8,257 nucleotides of DNA, from positions 1 through 8,257 of the forward strand of contig USBP01000050.1 in NCBI GenBank assembly GCA_900552985.1, given 5' to 3'. The translations under genes and the position numbers were made by a program. The stretch is from an uncultured Oscillospiraceae bacterium (GTDB lineage Bacteria > Bacillota > Clostridia > Oscillospirales > Acutalibacteraceae). Under the pieces are notes generated by a model. That model ran no database searches, was not told where the DNA came from, and worked only from the letters and a program-made list of their open reading frames with translations. Shown here one piece after another: positions 1 to 5,377 of this stretch; the stretch's first letter is position 1, and each line of letters starts with the position of its first letter.

Positions 1-2
1 AG

Positions 3-776
3 GCTGCCATGCGCAAGGAATATGATGAAACGGTCAACAAGCTCTATGATGAATATCAGCTCACCCGCCGGGAGGCGGAGCAGCTTTGCCCGGAGCTGAA
101 GGAGCCGGCAAAGGCGCAGCGGAGGCTGGGCGAGCTGAAGGCAAAAATCCGTGCGTTGGGGAGCGTCAACGTCAGCGCCATTGAGGAATATAAGGAGGTC
201 AGCGAGCGCTACGCCTTCCTCAGCGGGCAGATTGGGGATGTGGAGGCCTCCCGCGATGAGCTGCTGCGCCTGATTGAAGAGCTGACCAAGAAAATGGCAG
301 ATCAGTTCCGCGAGCAGTTTTATAAAATCAACACCCATTTTGGCAGAACGTTCACCGAGCTGTTTGGCGGCGGAAAGGCGGAGCTGCTGCTGGAAGATCC
401 GCACGATGTGCTGGAGTGCGGCATCGATATCAAGGTGCAGCCGCCGGGCAAAAACGTGCAGAATATCGATCTGCTCTCCGGTGGAGAGAAGGGCCTTTCG
501 GCCATCGCGCTGCTTTTTGCAATTCTGAAGGTGACCCCCTCCCCCTTTTGCATTTTCGACGAGGTGGAGGCTGCGCTGGATGACGTCAATGTCACGCGCT
601 ATGCCCAGTATTGCCGCCGCATGACACAGGGCACCCAGTTTATCCTGATTACGCACCGCCGCGGCACGATGGAGGAGGCGGATGTCCTCTACGGTATCAC
701 GATGCAGGAGGAGGGCGTTTCTAAAATGCTGGAGCTCAAAACAGCAGAAATGGCCAAAAAGCTGGGAATCGGGTGA
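3..776 (+). CDS. smc: Chromosome segregation protein SMC, C-terminal part (5' truncated by window edge)
   Basis: This is the C-terminal end of the SMC condensin ATPase, which compacts and segregates the chromosome with ScpA and ScpB. The frame is open to the left edge, so only about 257 of the usual ~1,190 residues are present. Numbering from the Met codon at 9, the first ~100 residues are charged, heptad-like coiled coil returning to the head. The SMC-typical stretch GSVNVSAIEEY lies at 51-61. The ABC signature LSGGEK is at 156-161, Walker B with the catalytic Glu (FCIFDEVEAALDD) at 180-192, and the switch His in ITHRRGTMEEAD at 214-225. These motifs in this order are diagnostic of an SMC head. 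The Met at 9 is internal, not a start. The gene stops at TGA 774-776. In Firmicutes smc usually precedes ftsY, as here. Confidence 0.97.
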   Translation, partial: AAMRKEYDETVNKLYDEYQLTRREAEQLCPELKEPAKAQRRLGELKAKIRALGSVNVSAIEEYKEVSERYAFLSGQIGDVEASRDELLRLIEELTKKMADQFREQFYKINTHFGRTFTELFGGGKAELLLEDPHDVLECGIDIKVQPPGKNVQNIDLLSGGEKGLSAIALLFAILKVTPSPFCIFDEVEAALDDVNVTRYAQYCRRMTQGTQFILITHRRGTMEEADVLYGITMQEEGVSKMLELKTAEMAKKLGIG

Positions 777-806
777 ACCCTTCAGCGAACTTTCTGCGGA
801 GGGGCA

Positions 807-956
807 ATGGATTTCTTTGCCGTGTTATGGTATGATAACCTCACAATACAGCTTCGGATCAGAAATTCGGGCTGTTTCGGAGAACCGTGCTGCGATTGTT
901 CCGTGCTTGGCGTTTGCGCGCCACGGAGACAGGGTAAGGATGGAAACATCCCTTGA
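807..956 (+). CDS. Doubtful Cys-rich small ORF (49 aa) between smc and ftsY
   Basis: An ATG at 807 opens a 49-codon frame that ends at TGA 954-956. A strong SD-like GGAGGGG lies at 798-804 but is only two bases from the ATG, too close for normal initiation. The predicted peptide has five cysteines (residues 23, 28, 29, 31 and 37), including a CCDC cluster, and no signal peptide that I can recognise. It overlaps the promoter-like element and the hairpins, so the two readings compete. I do not recognise the peptide. It may be no more than the chance open frame expected in GC-rich intergenic DNA. Confidence 0.12.
   Translation: MDFFAVLWYDNLTIQLRIRNSGCFGEPCCDCSVLGVCAPRRQGKDGNIP
829..836 (+). promoter_or_regulatory. 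Possible extended -10 promoter element upstream of ftsY
   Basis: The bases TGGTATGAT (828-836) match an extended -10 element (TGnTATAAT) with one mismatch. A -35 at 17-base spacing (808-813) is poor, matching TTGACA at only about three positions. If active, transcription would begin near 843, just before the hairpins at 848-986, and run into ftsY. The gap between smc and ftsY is long for this otherwise tight cluster, which makes a promoter plausible. Single -10 matches also occur by chance. Confidence 0.25.
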
Positions 957-986
957 GGCAGCGGAAAATGCATGACGATAGATGCA
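848..986 (+). other. Structured intergenic region upstream of ftsY (four small inverted repeats)
   Basis: The smc-ftsY gap contains successive inverted repeats. ACAGC/GCTGT (848-852/871-875) encloses CGGAT/ATTCG (855-859/865-869). TCCGTG/CACGGA pairs at 900-905/922-927. GGATG/CATCC (938-942/947-951) closes a GAAA tetraloop. TGCAT/ATGCA pairs at 969-973/982-986. None is followed by a T-run, so they are not intrinsic terminators. They lie downstream of the promoter-like element at 828-836 and could form the 5' leader of ftsY or a small RNA. I could not match the region to SRP RNA, 6S RNA, tmRNA or a riboswitch consensus I know. Short hairpins also occur by chance, so the functional reading is weak. 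Confidence 0.25.
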
Positions 987-1019
987 CTGTGCTTCCGGTT
1001 ACGGGAGGATAGAAAAATC

Positions 1020-1025
1020 GGGGGG
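1020..1025 (+). promoter_or_regulatory. Ribosome binding site deciding the ftsY start
   Basis: A run of six G (1020-1025) lies nine bases before ATG 1035. A second purine block GGGAGG at 1003-1008 is too far away. No comparable site precedes the upstream in-frame ATG at 972, and the out-of-frame ATG at 1030 overlaps this spacing. The site therefore supports 1035 as the start. Confidence 0.55.
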
Positions 1026-1034
1026 ATTTATGCA

Positions 1035-1964
1035 ATGGGGATTTTTAAAAAGTTTAATTTCGGGTTGAAGAAAACGCGCGAGCAGATGTCCGGCGCGATC
1101 GATTCCGTGCTGGAGGCAAGCGCGGCAATTGACGACGCGCTGTTTGAGGAGCTGGAGGAAATCCTTATCATGGGCGATGTGGGGGTGGCGACGGCGCAGC
1201 ATATCATTGATGAGCTGCGTGACCGTGTGAAAAAGCGCGATCTGAAAAAGCCGGACAAGCTGCGCAGGGTCATCCGAGAGGTTGTTGCCGACATGCTCTC
1301 CGGCAGGGAGGGGATGGAGCTGGATACGATCCCCTCGGTGATTCTGGTGATTGGGGTAAACGGCGTGGGCAAGACGACTACCATCGGCAAGATGGCGGCG
1401 TATTATAAGGCGCAGGGCAAAAAGGTGATCCTGGCTGCGGCGGATACCTTCCGTGCGGCAGCCATCGAGCAGCTGGAGATCTGGGCGGATCGCGCGGGGG
1501 TGGAAATTGTCAAGCCCCGCGAGGGGGCAGACCCGGCAGCCGTCATTTTTGACACGATTTCAGCCGCCAAGGCGCGCAATGCGGATTTAATCATCTGCGA
1601 TACGGCAGGGAGGCTGCACAATAAGAAGAATCTGATGGAGGAGCTTGCAAAGATTTACCGTGTGATCGACAGGGAGCTCCCCTATTCCGACCGTGAGGTG
1701 CTGCTTGTGCTGGATGCGACCACAGGGCAGAACGCCGTCAATCAGGCGCGGGAGTTTATGAATGCAGCAGAGATTACAGGCATTGTGCTGACAAAGCTGG
1801 ACGGTACGGCGCGCGGCGGCGTGGTGCTGAGCATTATGGATGATCTGAAGCTCCCGGTCAAATTCGTGGGCGTGGGAGAGCAGGTTGACGATTTACAGCC
1901 GTTTGACGCTGAGGCATTCGCTGAGGGCCTGTTTGAAAGCGTCAGCCGGGAGGAGGAAGCCTGA
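1035..1964 (+). CDS. ftsY: Signal recognition particle receptor FtsY
   Basis: FtsY is the SRP receptor GTPase. It pairs with Ffh at the membrane to deliver ribosomes making membrane proteins to the SecYEG channel. The 309-residue product has the N-terminal helical domain (about 1-95) and the NG GTPase domain: P-loop GVNGVGKT 107-114, DTFRAAA 137-143, DTAGR 189-193, TKLDG 253-257 and [12 protein letters not shown] 279-290. The last stretch is characteristic of FtsY rather than Ffh, and no Ffh M domain follows. The start at 1035 is chosen because MGIFKKF is the usual FtsY beginning and a GGGGGG tract lies nine bases upstream. The in-frame ATG at 972 would add 21 unrelated residues and has no Shine-Dalgarno. 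The acidic A domain of Proteobacteria is absent, as is normal in Firmicutes. Confidence 0.97.
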   Translation: MGIFKKFNFGLKKTREQMSGAIDSVLEASAAIDDALFEELEEILIMGDVGVATAQHIIDELRDRVKKRDLKKPDKLRRVIREVVADMLSGREGMELDTIPSVILVIGVNGVGKTTTIGKMAAYYKAQGKKVILAAADTFRAAAIEQLEIWADRAGVEIVKPREGADPAAVIFDTISAAKARNADLIICDTAGRLHNKKNLMEELAKIYRVIDRELPYSDREVLLVLDATTGQNAVNQAREFMNAAEITGIVLTKLDGTARGGVVLSIMDDLKLPVKFVGVGEQVDDLQPFDAEAFAEGLFESVSREEEA

Positions 1965-1977
1965 GCCCCTGCGGGGC
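1965..1977 (+). other. Short GC-rich hairpin right after ftsY
   Basis: GCCCC (1965-1969), loop TGC and GGGGC (1973-1977) form a perfect five-base stem immediately after the ftsY TGA. It is followed by GTTTCGCTTT, which is too interrupted for a good intrinsic terminator. It may slow or partly terminate transcription, or protect the 3' end of the ftsY message, ahead of the next small gene. Confidence 0.3.
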
Positions 1978-2008
1978 GTTTCGCTTTGCGGAAAGGATGG
2001 TTGTTGCG

Positions 2009-2317
2009 ATGGGAAGACTGGCAAAAGGGCTTCGGGCGCTCTGGCGCTTTTCCTGGCGGCTGTGGAAAAAGATTTACCACCGCTGGTATGACCGTGGCGG
2101 TGAGCGCTATCATCCGCTGGAGCTGGCTCATAAAAAGCATCCGGGTATCTGGGATTATTTGGGGGATCCGCTGCGCGATCAACGCTCAAGCAGGCGTGCG
2201 GTGCGCCGCCAGCAGCGCCGGGAACGCCGCAGAAGGCGCAGGCTGCTGCGCCGGGAGCGCTGGTATCTGCGCAGGCAGCGTTGGAGGGAGCGTTTGAACT
2301 TAAACGTACCGGAATAA
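2009..2317 (+). CDS. Very basic Arg/Trp-rich small protein of unknown function
   Basis: I do not recognise a family. From ATG 2009 the product is 102 residues, with about 29 Arg and 7 Trp by my count. The N-terminal ~50 residues mix aromatic and basic residues in a possibly amphipathic pattern (RALWRFSWRLWKKIYHRWY). A short, more ordinary segment (ELAHKKHPGIWDYLGDPLRD) follows, then an almost continuous Arg-rich stretch (roughly 59-95) containing six consecutive Arg. No signal peptide or membrane helix is evident. The start could also be ATG 1997, four codons upstream. An AAAGGA block (1992-1997) lies 11 bases before 2009, which favours 2009. A competing + frame (1986-2297) gives an Ala/Gly/Cys-rich product and looks like a shadow. 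The charge suggests nucleic-acid or ribosome binding, or membrane-surface association, but that is inference. Low-complexity composition leaves some doubt that it is a gene. Confidence 0.55.
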   Translation: MGRLAKGLRALWRFSWRLWKKIYHRWYDRGGERYHPLELAHKKHPGIWDYLGDPLRDQRSSRRAVRRQQRRERRRRRRLLRRERWYLRRQRWRERLNLNVPE

Positions 2318-2361
2318 AGGCGCGTTGATTGCAGATTACAAGAGAAAAGGCGGGGTGCCAT

Positions 2362-2952
2362 ATGGATTTTTTGGTTGCGACACATAACCTGAAGAAGCGG
2401 GAGGAGCTCCAGCGGATCCCGAGCCCTTTGGGGATTCGGGTGTTGACCGCTGAGGAAGCCGGCATCAACCTCAGCGATGTGGAGGAGACGGGCGCCACCT
2501 TTGAGGAAAACGCCTTTTTAAAAGCGGATTCCGGCTGCCGGGAGAGCGGGATGCCCTGCATTGCAGATGATTCCGGCCTGGAGGTGGATGCGTTAAACGG
2601 CGCGCCCGGCGTGTATTCCGCGCGTTTTGCTGGCGAGCACGGCAATGATAAAAAAAACAACCGGCTTCTGCTGGAAAAATTACAGCAGGTGCCGATGCCG
2701 CAGCGCACGGCGCGCTTTGTCAGCTGCGTTTGCTGTGCTTTTCCGGATGGGCGCCATTTCACTGTGCGGGGCGTCTGCGAGGGACGGATCGCTTTTGAGG
2801 AGCACGGTGCGGGCGGCTTTGGATATGATCCGCTGTTTCTCGTGGGGGAGAAAACCTTTGGCGAACTGACAGCAGAGGAGAAGGATCGCGTCAGCCACCG
2901 TGGGAATGCCCTGCGCCAGTTGGCAAAGGAGCTTCCACAGTATCTTGGGTAA
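2362..2952 (+). CDS. rdgB: XTP/dITP diphosphatase (RdgB/HAM1 family)
   Basis: This enzyme hydrolyses non-canonical purine triphosphates (dITP, XTP, ITP) to monophosphates and pyrophosphate in the cytoplasm, keeping them out of DNA and RNA. The 196-residue product has the full family length and motifs. The N-terminal substrate loop ATHNLKKREEL (6-16) has the spaced Asn9, Lys12 and Glu15. The acidic metal site ADDSGLEVDAL is at 68-78, followed by GVYSARFAG (83-91), GFGYDPLF (152-159) and KDRVSHRGNAL (174-184). The start at 2362 is preferred over the in-frame ATG 2329 because the family begins directly at this strand and a GGCGGGG purine tract (2349-2355) precedes it. The protein carries six Cys (59, 66, 122, 124, 125, 139), a rather high number. 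Its stop codon lies inside a hairpin that reaches towards yhbY. Confidence 0.96.
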   Translation: MDFLVATHNLKKREELQRIPSPLGIRVLTAEEAGINLSDVEETGATFEENAFLKADSGCRESGMPCIADDSGLEVDALNGAPGVYSARFAGEHGNDKKNNRLLLEKLQQVPMPQRTARFVSCVCCAFPDGRHFTVRGVCEGRIAFEEHGAGGFGYDPLFLVGEKTFGELTAEEKDRVSHRGNALRQLAKELPQYLG

Positions 2953-2981
2953 ATGCTGGGCCAACGGTGAGGCTTTACCCA
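2946..2981 (+). other. Hairpin spanning the rdgB stop codon and the yhbY leader
   Basis: TGGGTAAA (2946-2953) and TTTACCCA (2974-2981) are perfect eight-base inverted repeats separated by 20 bases. The left arm contains the rdgB TAA (2950-2952). The right arm ends six bases before the yhbY Shine-Dalgarno. There is no T-run after it, so it is not a classical terminator. A role in mRNA processing, or in tuning yhbY relative to rdgB, is possible but not shown. Confidence 0.35.
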
Positions 2982-2986
2982 TAAAC

Positions 2987-2994
2987 AGGAAGGA
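2987..2994 (+). promoter_or_regulatory. Strong ribosome binding site of yhbY
   Basis: AGGAAGGA lies eight bases before ATG 3003. This is one of the best Shine-Dalgarno matches in the window and fixes the yhbY start. Confidence 0.7.
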
Positions 2995-3002
2995 TAACTG
3001 AT

Positions 3003-3416
3003 ATGACTGGGAAGGAAAGGGCGGCGCTGCGTGCGCAGGCAAACTCGCTGGAGGCTTTGTTTCAGGCGGGCAAGGGCGGCGTCAACGATGCGCTGATCGC
3101 GCAGACGGAGGACGCGCTGCGCGCGCGGGAGCTTATTAAAATCAAGGTTTTGCTGGAGACGACGCCGGAGCCGCCGAAGACGGTCGCTCAACGCCTGGCG
3201 GAGGCGACCGGAGCTGAAATTATCCAGGTTATCGGCGGCAGCGTCGTGTTATACCGTTACAGCCCGGCCCTGCATGAGCCGGCCAAAAAGGAAAAGCCAA
3301 AATCCGGCACGGGCAACCGGCCTAACAGCCGCAGGAGCGCAGCCCGGCTGCGCCAGAAACGGGAGGCCGGAGGCCGCTCCCCCGCACGGCGGGGCCAGGG
3401 GCGCAGCGTGAAATAG
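3003..3416 (+). CDS. yhbY: YhbY/YqeI family RNA-binding protein (CRM domain)
   Basis: This is a small CRM-domain protein that associates with the pre-50S ribosomal subunit in other bacteria. The conserved domain covers about 1-88. It begins MTGKERAALRAQAN, followed by the RNA-binding GxxG loop GKGG (23-26), ALRARELIKIKVL (38-50) and the closing strands TGAEIIQVIGGSVVLYR (69-85). The family is usually close to 95-105 residues. This copy has 137 because of a low-complexity tail (about 92-137) rich in Lys, Arg, Ser and Gly, which is probably disordered and RNA-contacting. In Bacillus subtilis the homologue yqeI directly precedes nadD and yqeK, the same arrangement as here. The DNA for the tail contains a CCCCGC/GCGGGG hairpin (3380-3385/3389-3394) inside the coding sequence. 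Confidence 0.93.
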   Translation: MTGKERAALRAQANSLEALFQAGKGGVNDALIAQTEDALRARELIKIKVLLETTPEPPKTVAQRLAEATGAEIIQVIGGSVVLYRYSPALHEPAKKEKPKSGTGNRPNSRRSAARLRQKREAGGRSPARRGQGRSVK

Positions 3417-3426
3417 GGGAATGCCG

Positions 3427-4668
3427 ATGGGAGAAACGACAATGGGCACAGAAGCAGCTTCCGGGCGGCCGGAACGCATCGGCGTTTTCGGCGGAACGTT
3501 CAATCCGCCGCACAACGGCCATGTCCATCTTGCAGCCACGCTCACGCGGGAGCTTCGTCTGAACCGGGTGCTGATTATCCCCTCGAACCTGCCGCCGCAT
3601 AAGCAGGCGCAGATGCTGGCAAGCGGACAGGATCGCCTGCGAATGTGCCGGCTTGCGTTCCCGAGCACGCCGTTTGAGGTGAGCGCCATAGAGCTCGCCC
3701 GCGGCGGGAAGAGCTACACCTATGATACGCTGCGGGCGCTGCATGCGGAAAACAGCGGCGCGGAGCTTTATTTGTTTATGGGCACGGATATGCTGCTCTC
3801 CTTCCATCAATGGTACCGTCCGCAGGGTATTTTGCAGCTGTGCAGGCTGTGCGTGGCGGCGCGCGGGGAAATGGCGGAATACAGGGCGCTGGAGGACTAT
3901 ATCCGCAGCGGCCCGCTGGGGGATATCCGCAGCCGCGTGACGCTGTGCATCGCACAGCCGTTCCCCCTGAGCTCTACCGAGCTGCGGGAGCGGCTGCGCG
4001 CAGGGCGCTCAGTGGAGGGCCTGCCGCAGGCGGTTTATGGTTATATTCGAGAAAAGGGGCTTTATCGGATGCTTGATACACAGCGCAATCAGGAGTTTAT
4101 CGATGCGATTCGCACGAAGTTGCGCCCGGAGCGGTTTACCCATTCGCTCAATGTTGCGCAGGAGGCAAGGCGCTTGGCCGGGAAATACGGGGCAGACCCC
4201 GAAAAGGCATATACAGCGGGCATTCTGCATGATATAATGAAAAACAGTCCTCCGCAAGAGCAGCTGGCTGTGATGGAGCGCTCCGGTATGCTTTTGACGG
4301 CGGCTGAACGTGCAAACCCAAAGCTCTGGCACGCGATGGCCGGCGAGGCCTATGCGCGAAGCGTGCTCCGCGTGCAGGACGAGGAGATTCTGCGCGCCAT
4401 TCGTTACCACACGACGGCGCGCGCCGGCATGAGCACGCTGGAAAAGGTGCTCTATATTGCGGATTTTATCTCTGCAGACCGGGATTACGACGGTGTGGAG
4501 GGGATGCGCAGGGCGGCTGAAACCAGTCTGGAGGCTGCGATGCTGGAGGGAATGCAGTTTTGCATCGTGGATCTTGTTCAGACCGGGCAGGTAATTCATA
4601 CGGACAGCGTGGAGGCCTATAACGAGATTATTATGGCTGAGGCTGAAAAGGGGCGGGCCCATGCGTAA
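3427..4668 (+). CDS. nadD: Fused nicotinate-nucleotide adenylyltransferase (NadD) and YqeK-type HD Ap4A hydrolase
   Basis: One uninterrupted frame carries two enzymes that are separate neighbours in B. subtilis. Numbering from ATG 3427 (413 residues), the NadD part spans about 17-214. It has the nucleotidyltransferase motif GVFGGTFNPPHNGH (19-32, His29 and His32), MGTDM (119-123) and LSSTELR (181-187, the ISSTxxR motif). It adenylates nicotinate mononucleotide to NaAD for NAD synthesis. The YqeK part (about 215-405) has the HD-domain metal ligands His239, His268-Asp269, His302 and His328, plus Asp346. YqeK proteins hydrolyse Ap4A symmetrically. Start choice is uncertain: ATG 3421, 3427 and 3442 are in frame. 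For 3427 an AGGGGA lies six bases upstream, and 3442 has GGGAG at eight bases. Met215 (ATG 4069), after a purine tract (4051-4059), could allow internal initiation of free YqeK. The 3' end overlaps the next gene by eight bases. Confidence 0.94.
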   Translation: MGETTMGTEAASGRPERIGVFGGTFNPPHNGHVHLAATLTRELRLNRVLIIPSNLPPHKQAQMLASGQDRLRMCRLAFPSTPFEVSAIELARGGKSYTYDTLRALHAENSGAELYLFMGTDMLLSFHQWYRPQGILQLCRLCVAARGEMAEYRALEDYIRSGPLGDIRSRVTLCIAQPFPLSSTELRERLRAGRSVEGLPQAVYGYIREKGLYRMLDTQRNQEFIDAIRTKLRPERFTHSLNVAQEARRLAGKYGADPEKAYTAGILHDIMKNSPPQEQLAVMERSGMLLTAAERANPKLWHAMAGEAYARSVLRVQDEEILRAIRYHTTARAGMSTLEKVLYIADFISADRDYDGVEGMRRAAETSLEAAMLEGMQFCIVDLVQTGQVIHTDSVEAYNEIIMAEAEKGRAHA

Positions 4669-5377
4669 AGCGGAAAAGCGCCCCGGCTGGCAAATGCTGC
4701 TTTATTGCCTGCTTGTGGCCGTATGTTTTCTGACCATCTGCTCTAAAAGCTCCTTTTTGTATCCGCTTAATAACGGCAGCGATACGCAGTGCTTTTTTAC
4801 GGTGGGCAAGGGCATGATGCACGGCATGGTTCCTTACAGAGATCTGGTGGAGCAAAAGGGGCCGCTGCTTTATTTTCTCTATGGCCTTGCTGCGTTGGTT
4901 TCGGAACGCTCCTTTTTCGGCGTTTATTTGTTGGAAATTCTCAGCTACACCGCCTTCCTTTATTGCTCCTATCAGATTTTTGCCCTGTTCTTTCCACCGA
5001 AGATGGCGAAATTTTATTATATTGCCGCGCCGCTGATGGCGATGGTAAGCTTTACCTCCCCCAGCTTTTTTCACGGCGGCGAAGTGGAAGAGCTCACCCT
5101 CCCGCTCATGGCGCTGACGCTCTATTTTCTGCTGCGGTATTGCAGGGAGCTGTATCCTGCGGCGATGCCGTTGAGCTGGCTGTTCCTTGCGGGCGTGTGC
5201 GCGGGTTGTGTGCTTTGGATGAAATTTACGCTGTTGGGCTTTTGGATCGGCTTTATGGCGGTGGTATTCATCGGGCTGCTGTTTTCCCGGCAGCCTGCGC
5301 GGGCGCTGGGCAGCTGCCTGATGTTTCTGGGCGGCATGGCGGTCACCGCGCCTATTTCGGCGGGGAAGGCGCGTTGA
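4661..5377 (+). CDS. GT-C-like polytopic membrane glycosyltransferase, N-terminal part (frameshifted)
   Basis: This is the first portion of an integral membrane protein resembling the GT39/PMT-type glycosyltransferases of Clostridia, which use polyprenyl-phosphate sugars at the outer membrane face. Several hydrophobic segments are visible (about 12-30, 68-82, 88-110, 119-133, 145-160, 172-208 and 217-230). The first loop holds the family-like sequence GSD (Asp41, candidate catalytic Asp), GKGMMHGMVPYRD (49-61) and QKGPLLYFLYG (65-75). EVEE at 141-144 lies in a second loop. The gene starts inside the end of the NadD-YqeK frame (ATG 4661, upstream stop at 4668), with a purine tract at 4644-4653, so translation is probably coupled. 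Good similarity to the family layout ends at VTAP (codon 5351). The frame then runs into an unrelated ISAGKAR and a TGA at 5375-5377. Restoring one base there joins it to the next feature, giving about 520 residues. Confidence 0.75.
   Translation: MRKAEKRPGWQMLLYCLLVAVCFLTICSKSSFLYPLNNGSDTQCFFTVGKGMMHGMVPYRDLVEQKGPLLYFLYGLAALVSERSFFGVYLLEILSYTAFLYCSYQIFALFFPPKMAKFYYIAAPLMAMVSFTSPSFFHGGEVEELTLPLMALTLYFLLRYCRELYPAAMPLSWLFLAGVCAGCVLWMKFTLLGFWIGFMAVVFIGLLFSRQPARALGSCLMFLGGMAVTAPISAGKAR

Noticed and set aside
972..1034. Earlier in-frame ATG for ftsY
   Set aside because: It adds 21 residues that do not resemble any FtsY start, and no Shine-Dalgarno precedes it.
1965..1990. Intrinsic terminator after ftsY
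   Set aside because: The GCCCC/GGGGC stem is good but short, and the following bases (GTTTCGCTTT) are not a continuous T-run.
1986..2297. Alternative + frame of 103 codons over the Arg-rich gene
   Set aside because: The product is Ala/Gly/Cys-rich filler with no motif. The frame from 2009 has a more protein-like middle segment and ends closer to rdgB, but the choice is not certain.
1893..3191. 432-codon open frame on the - strand across the ftsY end, the small gene and rdgB
   Set aside because: It spans several genes supported on the + strand. Its Ser/Arg/Pro-rich composition is typical of antisense shadows.
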